Source: an uncultured Faecalibacterium sp.
GTDB taxonomy: Bacteria; Bacillota; Clostridia; Oscillospirales; Ruminococcaceae
Length of the DNA stretch: 10,843 nt
Assembly (NCBI GenBank): GCA_934525325.1
Contig: CAKSZE010000057.1
Location: 1 to 10,843 of the forward strand
Reading direction: 5' to 3'
The position numbers and the translations under genes are program-made. How positions within the stretch are numbered: position 1 is the stretch's first letter; every line of letters begins with the position of its first letter. Positions 5,924 through 10,843 of the stretch are shown here, piece by piece. The notes beneath the pieces are model-generated. The model searched no databases. It was not told where the DNA came from and saw only the letters and a list, made by a program, of their open reading frames with translations.

Positions 5924-5954
5924 AAAAGGCTTCCCCCAGCCGGGGGAAGCCTTT
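5924..5954 (-). terminator. Terminator of the sigma/DUF4349 operon
   Basis: AAAAGGCTTCCCCC pairs with GGGGGAAGCCTTT around an AGC loop; read on the minus strand it ends in TTTT. It lies directly after the DUF4349 stop codon. The core CTTCCCCCAGCCGGGGGAAG is 19/20 identical to the intergenic hairpin at 4222-4241. Confidence 0.85.
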
Positions 5955-5960
5955 ATGCGG

Positions 5961-7124
5961 TCACTTCTTCGGGTGCTTTTTGCGCCATGCAAGCGCAAGG
6001 GCAACGGCAGCGCACGCCAGCACTGCCAGCGGCCAGACGGAGGCCAGCGCCACCACCAGCTGCTGCAAGCCGTTCACAAAGTTGCCCCAGCCAGCGGTAA
6101 AGGCGGTGCCGATGCGGGAGAAGAAGCCCTCGTCCGCAGGGGTGTAGGTCTGCACCTCGTTCAGGTCGATATACACGGTGCACTGCTGCACCTGGTTGCT
6201 GTACCAGTCCAGCTGGCTCTGCCAGCTCTCGATCTGGGACTGCACCTCGGTGAGGGAGTCCTCGATCTGCAGCAGGTCGGAAAGAGTTTCGGCCTGTTCC
6301 TGCAATTGCTGCAGGCGGGTGCGCTGTGCCTGCAGGTTAGAAAGCCGCGCGGACACGTCCATATACTGGGTGGTCACATCATCGGCCTGCTGGCTGCGGT
6401 AGGTCACATGACCGGCAGCGGCAACAGCGTCCAGAAAGCTCTGGTAGTTGGCCTGCGGCACCCGGTAGGTCAGGTTGACCGAGCGGCTGGAGCCGCTGCT
6501 GGAATACTCACTGCTGGATTCCAGATAGCCGCCCGCTTCGGCAAGGGCGCTGTCCAGCGCACTGCGGGCTGCTTCGTAATCCTTGCTTTCCAGCGTCAGG
6601 TTGGCGGTGTAGATGATCTTGGCACTGTCCACCGCAGGGGCAGCAGCTTCGGCGCTGTCGGTGCCGCTGTATTCGGTTTCCAGCGAGCGGTCGTCTGCCT
6701 CCAGACTGTAATTCACCGCCTCGGGGGCGCTGTCCAGCGCGGCGTGCTGGAGATCAAACCCGCCCGCTGCCACAGAGGCAGCGGAGCTGTTGGCAGCGCC
6801 CTCGGCTGCGTACAGGGCGGGTGCGCTGCTTTTGGCGCTGCCCATCCCGATGCCCAGATGCAGGGTGCTGTAACCCAGCACGCACACGGCCAGACAGGCA
6901 GCCAGCGTGCCCAGCTGCTTTACCGGGAAGTGGATGGGCTTTTTCTTCTTGGTTTCGGTGTTCATGGGTGCTGCGGGTGCAGCGGTCTGCGGGGCGGGGG
7001 CAGCCATCATAGGCTCGGCCTTTTCCTCCGCAGTCAGGGTGTCGGTCATGGCCAGTAGTTTTGCCTTCAGATCGTCCGGGGCAGTCAGGTCATCGACCTC
7101 CATCTTATATTCATACCACCTCAT
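5961..7124 (-). CDS. DUF4349 membrane protein, probable ECF anti-sigma partner
   Basis: A 387-residue protein. Residues 1-70 are charged and cytosolic, with an Ala/Pro linker and KKKK before a first membrane helix (about 71-92). Then comes a long Ala/Ser-rich low-complexity extracytoplasmic linker (about 97-165). The DUF4349-type domain follows (about 168-385): IIYTANLTLESKDYEAA, GGYLESSSEYS, YRVPQANYQSFLDAV, a coiled-coil stretch (about 255-315, YMDVSARLSNLQAQRTRL and LLQIEDSLTEVQSQIESW) and YIDLNEV, ending in a second membrane helix (about 356-380) and RKKHPKK. The start codon overlaps the end of the sigma gene by 14 bases with GGAGGAG upstream, so translation is coupled. Position and topology suggest it restrains the sigma factor and senses an envelope signal; no zinc-binding HxxxCxxC motif is present, so the mechanism is unknown. 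Confidence 0.8.
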   Translation of the reverse strand: MRWYEYKMEVDDLTAPDDLKAKLLAMTDTLTAEEKAEPMMAAPAPQTAAPAAPMNTETKKKKPIHFPVKQLGTLAACLAVCVLGYSTLHLGIGMGSAKSSAPALYAAEGAANSSAASVAAGGFDLQHAALDSAPEAVNYSLEADDRSLETEYSGTDSAEAAAPAVDSAKIIYTANLTLESKDYEAARSALDSALAEAGGYLESSSEYSSSGSSRSVNLTYRVPQANYQSFLDAVAAAGHVTYRSQQADDVTTQYMDVSARLSNLQAQRTRLQQLQEQAETLSDLLQIEDSLTEVQSQIESWQSQLDWYSNQVQQCTVYIDLNEVQTYTPADEGFFSRIGTAFTAGWGNFVNGLQQLVVALASVWPLAVLACAAVALALAWRKKHPKK

Positions 7125-7605
7125 CTTCGATCTCCTCCTTCAGCATCGTATGTAACTGTGCCCGTGCGCGCCGCAGCCAGCTTAGTACCGTGTTTGTGGG
7201 CACTGCCATCATCCGCCCGATCTCTGCCGCAGTGTATCCTTCGTAGTAATGCAGATAGATGGCATTGCGGTAGTTTTCCGGCAGGGTGCGGATGGCATCC
7301 AGCACGCTGCCGTCCTCCGCAAGGACATCGGGGGCGGGCAGGTTCTCGTCCAGCTCGGTGTCCTTTTGGTGGGCGGCGCGGGTCAGGTCCCGGCAGCGGT
7401 TGATGGCCACCCGCAGCAGCCATGCTTTGAGATGCTCCTCACTCTCAAAGATGCCGTTGTAGTGCAGCAGTTTTTCAAACACATCCTGCACTACATCCTC
7501 AGCATCGGCTGTGCAGCGACAATTATGCACCGCAGTGCGGTAGACGGTGTCGCTGTAACGCTGTACCGCCAAGGTAAAAACTTCGTTTCTGGTCAGCTGT
7601 CCCAT
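7111..7605 (-). CDS. ECF-family RNA polymerase sigma factor
   Basis: A 164-residue sigma-70 family protein with only regions 2 and 4. Region 2: LAVQRYSDTVYRTAVHNC, DAEDVVQDVFEKLL (about 34-47) and HLKAWLLRVAINRCRDL (about 58-74). Region 4: LPENYRNAIYLHYYEGYTAAEIGRMM... with helix-turn-helix about 108-150 ending VLSWLRRARAQLHTML. I chose ATG 7605 because AAGGAGA stands ahead of it; the in-frame extension upstream to 7680 lacks a ribosome-binding site and family similarity. It is the first gene of a two-gene unit with the overlapping DUF4349 protein, a frequent sigma/anti-sigma arrangement. I did not find a confident autoregulated promoter upstream. Confidence 0.93.
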   Translation of the reverse strand: MGQLTRNEVFTLAVQRYSDTVYRTAVHNCRCTADAEDVVQDVFEKLLHYNGIFESEEHLKAWLLRVAINRCRDLTRAAHQKDTELDENLPAPDVLAEDGSVLDAIRTLPENYRNAIYLHYYEGYTAAEIGRMMAVPTNTVLSWLRRARAQLHTMLKEEIEDEVV

Positions 7606-7816
7606 TGTTATAAACTCTCCTTGGATGCCCGGAAGCGGGCTTCTCGATGGAATGTTTGTGGCTCTCACGGGGACGTTCACTCAATATACGGCTCAGCATC
7701 CCCGATTATTGCAGAACAAAACCCGGATCCTTCCATTTTTTGTGTGCCGGACGCACCGGACCGCAAGGCACGTCCACGTTCTCCGACAGGAGTTGGATAT
7801 CCTGCCGGTTTACCGG
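7606..7816. other. Intergenic region upstream of the sigma gene
   Basis: About 210 bases with no gene. It holds the sigma ribosome-binding site, small dyads GCCCG-GAAG-CGGGC (7627-7640) and ACCGG-TAAA-CCGGT-like sequence near 7810, and no T-run terminator after the upstream minus-strand gene. Read-through from 8437 into the sigma gene is therefore possible. Confidence 0.4.
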
Positions 7817-8437
7817 TCAGTATACCACGGAATCGCAAAAAGGAAAAGAGGGGAGCCCCTCTCCTTGTTTATAGACCCTTTGCAGCAGCGCCAGCCGCTC
7901 GGAGAGAAAGGTCTCAGCCTTAGGGTGGTGCAGCCAGCATTTGCCGTCGGCGGTGTGCACCAGCTTCTGTGCCAGTGCGGCGGGGGCGGTGTCGATGGCC
8001 ATCACGTCCTGCATGGTCAATTGCAGGGTGAGTGCCGCCGGAACATCCGGCAGCGGCGGCAGCGGGTCCTCCCACACAAAGGGCGGCAGCAGCTGCACCG
8101 CCACGGTCAGGCGGGTGCACTCCTCGGTCAGCAAAAGGGCGGCGGGGGTGCCGTCCGGCTGCACCTGTAAGCTGCTGTATAAAAGCTGCATCCGGGCAGG
8201 GGAGAGCAGCCGGGTCAAGCCCTCTGCCGGAGCTGCCGCAAGCTGTAAATACCCGGCGGCTTCCTCCCGGTAGATGCGCCGGGCAGGGGCGTGCAGCCCT
8301 GCGTAGAGGGCAGGCAGCATAAAACTGCCGCTTTTTTCCAGCGCCTGCTGCGCCAGCAGATAGAACTCGGTCAGCGGGTACGCCGCATCCGGCTGCGGCA
8401 TCCCGAAATCCGGCCGCGATACATGACCTCCACCCAT
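7817..8437 (-). CDS. Unrecognised 206-residue protein
   Basis: I do not recognise this family. The frame codes for a soluble-looking protein without membrane helix or signal peptide. It is rich in Leu, Ala and Pro (QLLPPFVWEDPLPPLPD near the middle) and has alternating hydrophobic segments suggesting an alpha/beta fold (YLQLAAAPAEGL, LLYSSLQVQPDG, LTLQLTMQDVMAID, GKCWLHHP). The start at 8437 is chosen because AAGGAGG stands a few bases upstream and a TATAAT -10 lies at 8469-8474; the longer in-frame version to 8524 would run across that promoter. Codon use resembles neighbours. It lies upstream of the sigma/DUF4349 pair on the same strand, without a terminator between, but a functional link is speculation. 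Confidence 0.75.
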   Translation of the reverse strand: MGGGHVSRPDFGMPQPDAAYPLTEFYLLAQQALEKSGSFMLPALYAGLHAPARRIYREEAAGYLQLAAAPAEGLTRLLSPARMQLLYSSLQVQPDGTPAALLLTEECTRLTVAVQLLPPFVWEDPLPPLPDVPAALTLQLTMQDVMAIDTAPAALAQKLVHTADGKCWLHHPKAETFLSERLALLQRVYKQGEGLPSFPFCDSVVY

Positions 8438-8447
8438 GGGGACCTCC

Positions 8448-8476
8448 TTGACAAAACACGATGGTGCGATTATACT
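8448..8476 (+). promoter_or_regulatory. Strong plus-strand promoter for a candidate small RNA
   Basis: Perfect TTGACA (8448-8453), 17-base spacer and TATACT (8471-8476). No gene follows on the plus strand before a terminator at 8531-8577. Its -35 overlaps the ribosome-binding site of the minus-strand 206-residue gene, so part of the match could be coincidental. Confidence 0.65.
8469..8474 (-). promoter_or_regulatory. -10 element of the 206-residue gene
   Basis: TATAAT on the minus strand, 32 bases before the start codon at 8437, overlaps the plus-strand -10 (8471-8476). No good -35 is found at 16-19 bases, so it is either weak or needs an activator. Confidence 0.45.
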
Positions 8477-8482
8477 ATAAAC

Positions 8483-8577
8483 AGAAGGGGCGCTGACTGC
8501 AAAGGTCAGCTTTCCATCCCGCATTAGTCAAAAAGATTGACCGCTAGTTTGGTAGACTGGGGCGGTCAATCTTTTTT
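8483..8577 (+). ncRNA. Candidate small RNA, possible type I antitoxin
   Basis: Predicted transcript of about 95 bases, beginning some seven bases after the TATACT and ending at a strong terminator. It contains no plausible coding frame with a ribosome-binding site. Predicted structure: hairpin GCTGAC (8492-8497) with GTCAGC (8505-8510), then an open stretch CTTTCCATCCCGCATTAG, then the terminator stem. Its 3' part is complementary to the 3' end of the convergent 45-residue peptide gene, including that gene's stop codon. The open stretch shares CTTTCC(C)ATCCCGCA with the leader of the peptide mRNA. Antitoxin function is inference from layout. Confidence 0.55.
8531..8577. terminator. Bidirectional terminator shared by small RNA and peptide gene
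   Basis: AAAAGATTGACCGC (8531-8544) is complementary to 8562-8575 (GCGGTCAATCTTTT), a 14-bp stem counting the A/T ends. T-runs follow on both strands (TTTTTT on plus, TTTTT on minus). The stop codon of the minus-strand peptide gene (8566-8568) lies within the stem. Confidence 0.88.
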
Positions 8578-8703
8578 GTTGTCATCGATTTTCTTCTGTG
8601 AAGCTTTATCCATGACCTCAAGGGTCAGGCGGATCACCTCGATGATCAATCCCAACAGCGTAAGAATGACCATCAGCAGGTTCAGCATCTCCGACAGATC
8701 CAT
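8566..8703 (-). CDS. 45-residue hydrophobic peptide, possible type I toxin
   Basis: A short frame with a good ribosome-binding site (GGGAGGG, seven bases before ATG 8703). The product has an acidic N-terminus (MDLSEM), one hydrophobic helix (NLLMVILTLLGLIIEVI, about 8-24), an amphipathic stretch RLTLEVMDKASQKK and a charged tail ending DDNKKD. Length, single helix and charged tail resemble small membrane toxins of Firmicutes type I systems (TxpA, BsrG, holin-like toxins), and the tail is more mixed in charge than usual. The stop codon is buried in the terminator stem, so mRNA has almost no 3' UTR. The predicted promoter gives a leader of about 150 bases, long for such a small gene. A convergent small RNA overlaps its 3' end. 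Coding status is likely; toxicity is untested. Confidence 0.7.
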   Translation of the reverse strand: MDLSEMLNLLMVILTLLGLIIEVIRLTLEVMDKASQKKIDDNKKD

Positions 8704-8857
8704 CTGACATCCCTCCCTTCGCCTTCAGGGCTTGGGGGGACTTGGCTCAAAAAAGTTCTCCTCCCACAAGCCGCTGGTTCGTTCCATGTACAGGAAGAAG
8801 CAGTGCTGCGGGATGGGAAAGCATGACCACCGATTATGCAATCAGCGCCGTATTCTT

Positions 8858-8886
8858 AGAATATCATATTTTTCGACGGATTACAA
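8858..8886 (-). promoter_or_regulatory. Possible promoter of the 45-residue peptide gene
   Basis: On the minus strand TTGTAA (8886-8881) and TATTCT (8863-8858) are separated by 17 bases; each matches four of six consensus bases. The -35 lies inside an inverted repeat of the bioY control region. The leader to the peptide start would be about 148 bases. Confidence 0.4.
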
Positions 8887-8916
8887 TATATCTGTTGATT
8901 GTAAACCTCTTACAAA
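8881..8916. promoter_or_regulatory. Nested TTACAA/TTGTAA inverted repeats, candidate BirA-like operator for bioY
   Basis: TTACAAT (8881-8887) and ATTGTAA (8898-8904) form a perfect 7-bp inverted repeat, and TTGTAA (8899-8904) with TTACAA (8910-8915) forms a second. TTGTAAACC equals the left half of known biotin-repressor boxes, but the spacing of 14-16 bases expected for BirA to a GGTTTACAA half is not met. Position just upstream of the bioY -35 fits an operator. Regulator identity is uncertain. Confidence 0.4.
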
Positions 8917-8924
8917 CTTTTCCG

Positions 8925-8954
8925 TTGACCTGCGGCGCACCGGTGCGGTATACT
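8925..8954 (+). promoter_or_regulatory. Promoter of bioY
   Basis: TTGACC (8925-8930, five of six), 18-base spacer, TATACT (8949-8954, five of six). The start codon is 48 bases beyond. Confidence 0.8.
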
Positions 8955-9002
8955 CGGGCACAGATGCCTTGCAAAACGAAAAAACAGAGGGGAAAACTGA
9001 CT

Positions 9003-9572
9003 ATGAAAGACAAAAAACTGACTACCTACCAGATGGCCGTCACCGCTGTGATGGCTGCCGTGCTGTGCGTGCTGGGCCCGCTGACCGTGCCCATCGGAGC
9101 TGTGCCTATCTCGCTGGCAAACTTTGTCATCTGCCTGACCGCATGGCTGCTGGGGCCGAAGTTCGGTACCCTGAGCGTGGTCCTCTATCTGGTACTGGGC
9201 GCCATCGGCATTCCGGTGTTCTCCGGCTACGGTGCCGGTCTTGCCAAGCTGGCAGGCCCTACCGGCGGTTATCTGGTGGGCTATCTGCTGCTGGCCTTCA
9301 TCGGCGGTATGTTCATTGAAAAGAGCAAGGGCAACCCGGTGGTCTCCGCTGTGGGTCTGGTGCTGGGCGATGCCGCCTGCTATGTGCTGGGCACGGCATG
9401 GTTCGTGTTCCAGATGCAGTGCGAGCTGGGCTATGCGCTGACCGTCTGCGTCTACCCCTTCATTGCGCTGGACTTGGGCAAGATCGTGGTGTCCTGCATC
9501 GTGGGTGCGCTGCTGCGGAAACGCCTGACGCAGGCAGGCGTGCTGAAGCTGCAGAATGCAGTTACAGAATGA
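9003..9572 (+). CDS. bioY: BioY, biotin-binding S component of an ECF transporter
   Basis: BioY is the substrate-binding membrane subunit for high-affinity biotin uptake. The 189-residue product has the usual length and about six membrane helices (starting near 10-30, 36-50, 55-70, 90-105, 112-135, 145-172). The signature is clear: LGAIGIPVFSGYGAGLAKL (about 65-83) then AGPTGGYLVGY (84-94), and the later GDAACYVLGTAWF and PFIALDLGKIVVS segments. The start at 9003 has GAGGGGA nine bases upstream; longer upstream in-frame versions cross the promoter and are rejected. No EcfA/EcfT genes are nearby, so it likely uses a shared energising module encoded elsewhere (group II ECF behaviour) or works alone. 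Presence of a lone bioY fits a biotin-scavenging gut bacterium. Expression is probably biotin-controlled through the upstream inverted repeats. Confidence 0.96.
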   Translation: MKDKKLTTYQMAVTAVMAAVLCVLGPLTVPIGAVPISLANFVICLTAWLLGPKFGTLSVVLYLVLGAIGIPVFSGYGAGLAKLAGPTGGYLVGYLLLAFIGGMFIEKSKGNPVVSAVGLVLGDAACYVLGTAWFVFQMQCELGYALTVCVYPFIALDLGKIVVSCIVGALLRKRLTQAGVLKLQNAVTE

Positions 9573-9590
9573 TTGCGAATTACTTTTGAA

Positions 9591-9637
9591 AAGAATAAGC
9601 CCGGAAGGTCTGCGAAACTTCCGGGCTTATCTCTTTA
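9591..9637. terminator. Convergent terminator between bioY and argF
   Basis: ATAAGCCCGGAAG (9595-9607) pairs exactly with CTTCCGGGCTTAT (9618-9630). T-rich tails lie on both sides (CTCTTTATT on plus; TTCTTTTC on minus), so it can serve both genes. It touches the argF stop codon. Confidence 0.85.
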
Positions 9638-10630
9638 TTCCTGATATCCCAAGGTGGCTGCCATGACCGCCTTGATGGTGTGCATCCGGTTCTCGGCCTC
9701 GTCAAACACGATGCTCTGGGGGCCTTCGAACACCTCGTCGGTCACCTCCATGGCATCGCGGCCAAAGCGTTCGCCCATCTCCTTGCCCACGGTGGTTTTG
9801 TGGTCGTGGTAGGCGGGCAGGCAGTGCATAAATACTGCATCCGGGCCTGCAATATTCATCAGATCCTGATTGATCTGGTAGGGAGCCAGATCGTGGATGC
9901 GTTCTGCCCAGACCTCTACCGGCTCGCCCATGGATACCCACACATCGGTGTACAGTACGTCTGCGCCCTTTGCGGCCTTGACCGGGTCCTCCTCAAAGGA
10001 GAGGGTGGCTCCGGTCTGGGCGGCAATGGCCTGACACTGCTCCACCAGCGCGGCATCCGGCTGGTACTTTTTGGGGGCGCAGGCGGTAAAGTGCAGGCCC
10101 ATCTTGGCGCAGCCCACCATCAGGCTGTTGCCCATATTGTAGCGGGCGTCGCCGAAGTAAACGAAGTGGATGCCCTTCAAGTGGCCGAAATGCTCCTGAA
10201 TGGTAAGGAAGTCGGCTAAGATCTGGGTGGGGTGGAACTCGTTGGTCAGGCCGTTCCACACCGGCACACCGGCGTAGTGGGCCAGATCTTCCACGATCTG
10301 CTGGCCGTAGCCCCGGTACTCGATGCCGTCAAACATCCGTCCCAGCACCCGGGCGGTATCGGCGATGGACTCCTTTTTGCCGATCTGGCTGCCGGAGGGG
10401 TCCAGATAGGTCACCTCCATGCCAAGATCGTGGGCGGCGACCTCAAAGCTGCAACGGGTGCGGGTGGAGGTCTTTTCAAAGATCAGGGCGATGTTCTTGC
10501 CCCGCAGCTGGTCGTGGCGGATACCGGCCTTCTTTTTGGCTTTCAGGTCAGCAGCCAGCTCCAGCAGCTGCCCGATCTCGGCAGGGGTGTAGTCCAATAG
10601 CTTCAAAAAGCTGCGATTTTTCAGTTCCAT
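9635..10630 (-). CDS. argF: Ornithine carbamoyltransferase
   Basis: Catalyses carbamoyl phosphate + ornithine to citrulline in arginine synthesis (the same family serves the reverse catabolic role); cytosolic, usually a trimer. 331 residues, normal length. Motifs: carbamoyl-phosphate loop STRTR (55-59), YRGYGQ (105-110), HPTQ (133-136), [10 protein letters not shown] (161-170), the ornithine-side loop DVWVSMGE (229-236), and the catalytic HCLPAYHD (269-276). The start is confirmed by GAGAGGG about ten bases upstream and the family-typical N-terminus. The promoter carries a perfect ARG box, so repression by ArgR with arginine points to the biosynthetic role; no arcA or arcC is in the window. 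No other arg genes are adjacent here. Confidence 0.97.
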   Translation of the reverse strand: MELKNRSFLKLLDYTPAEIGQLLELAADLKAKKKAGIRHDQLRGKNIALIFEKTSTRTRCSFEVAAHDLGMEVTYLDPSGSQIGKKESIADTARVLGRMFDGIEYRGYGQQIVEDLAHYAGVPVWNGLTNEFHPTQILADFLTIQEHFGHLKGIHFVYFGDARYNMGNSLMVGCAKMGLHFTACAPKKYQPDAALVEQCQAIAAQTGATLSFEEDPVKAAKGADVLYTDVWVSMGEPVEVWAERIHDLAPYQINQDLMNIAGPDAVFMHCLPAYHDHKTTVGKEMGERFGRDAMEVTDEVFEGPQSIVFDEAENRMHTIKAVMAATLGYQE

Positions 10631-10658
10631 TGTATATTTCCCTCTCTATGCAAGCACT

Positions 10659-10676
10659 CTTGAATATTTATTCAAG
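10659..10676 (-). promoter_or_regulatory. ARG box (ArgR operator)
   Basis: CTTGAATATTTATTCAAG contains TGAATATTTATTCA, matching the consensus TGAATWWWWATTCA, with palindromic flanks. It lies about 10-28 bases downstream of the argF -10, overlapping the early transcribed region, the position expected for repression. Confidence 0.85.
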
Positions 10677-10686
10677 TTATGATTCT

Positions 10687-10715
10687 ATTATAGTACGTTG
10701 CATCGGGAAGGTCAA
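10687..10715 (-). promoter_or_regulatory. Promoter of argF
   Basis: On the minus strand TTGACC (10715-10710), 17-base spacer, perfect TATAAT (10692-10687). The -35 begins nine bases after the stop codon of the upstream gene. Confidence 0.92.
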
Positions 10716-10723
10716 GAGGGAGC

Positions 10724-10843
10724 TTACAACTCCAGTTCTGCCCGGCGTCCGGTGGGCTTATAGGGAGTCAGCCGGACACCGGCGTGCTCGAACATGAACC
10801 GCGCCGCAATGCTGGAATCGCTGTCGTGGTACTTGTCGCCGTA
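10724..10843 (-). CDS. C-terminal end of an unidentified gene (runs off window)
   Basis: The last 39 codons of a minus-strand frame, open to the window edge. The sequence starts YGDKYHDSDSSIAARFMFEH and ends RLTPYKPTGRRAELEL. Codon choice is like the neighbours and the frame has no stop in 39 codons; the other minus frames are less convincing. I do not recognise the family from this tail. It precedes argF on the same strand without a visible terminator, so its transcript might read into argF, but argF has its own promoter. Confidence 0.6.
   Translation of the reverse strand, partial: YGDKYHDSDSSIAARFMFEHAGVRLTPYKPTGRRAELEL

Noticed and set aside
5955..7058. A 367-codon plus-strand frame opposite the DUF4349 gene
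   Set aside because: Low-complexity, Gly/Leu/Gln-rich shadow without a ribosome-binding site; the minus-strand frame has domain structure and translational coupling.
7606..7680. 25-residue N-terminal extension of the sigma factor
   Set aside because: No ribosome-binding site for the upstream ATG, while 7605 has AAGGAGA at good spacing and matches the usual ECF N-terminus.
8438..8524. 29-residue extension of the unknown minus-strand protein
   Set aside because: It would cross a TATAAT element and precede the strong AAGGAGG located just before 8437.
8742..9002. 87-residue N-terminal extension of BioY
   Set aside because: It includes the bioY promoter and its repeats; the shorter start has a ribosome-binding site and gives the normal family length.

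Overview
The window looks like chromosomal DNA of a GC-rich gut Clostridia relative, most likely Oscillospiraceae/Ruminococcaceae and perhaps a Faecalibacterium-type organism. That placement is inferred from gene content, strong Gram-positive ribosome-binding sites, Firmicute-type promoters in a GC-rich background and many hairpin-rich intergenic repeats. No rRNA or marker gene fixes the genus.

Layout. 1-3928: a ferrous-iron uptake locus (feoA, a second feoA, feoB, and a 51-residue Cys-rich membrane mini-protein) ends at a terminator. A MntR/DtxR-like regulator follows. The block is bracketed by two inverted 87-bp repeat copies. The feo leader holds five GTTAG/CTAAC half-sites, and one 18-bp site recurs before the regulator. 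3812-4561: a gene-free, hairpin-dense repeat region. 4562-4752: a complete initiator tRNA-Met unit with promoter, tRNA and terminator. 4772-4906: an orphan fragment of a GPH-family sugar symporter, followed by an intact SDR resembling UxuB-type fructuronate reductase; together they suggest an eroded hexuronate locus. 5924-7605 (minus): an ECF sigma factor overlapping a DUF4349 membrane protein. 7817-8437 (minus): an unrecognised 206-residue protein. 9003-9572: BioY, the biotin-binding subunit of an ECF transporter. 9635-10630 (minus): ornithine carbamoyltransferase with a textbook ARG box, then the C-terminal end of an unidentified gene running off the window.

The most unusual part is 8448-8886. 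A 45-residue hydrophobic peptide is encoded on the minus strand with a long leader. Opposite it, a strong plus-strand promoter drives a short RNA without an evident gene, ending at the same bidirectional terminator that contains the peptide's stop codon. This is the architecture of a convergent type I toxin-antitoxin module (TxpA/RatA or BsrG/SR4 style). In addition, the RNA and the peptide's mRNA leader share a GCTTTCC-ATCCCGCA element. No function is proven; the claim rests on layout and predicted signals.
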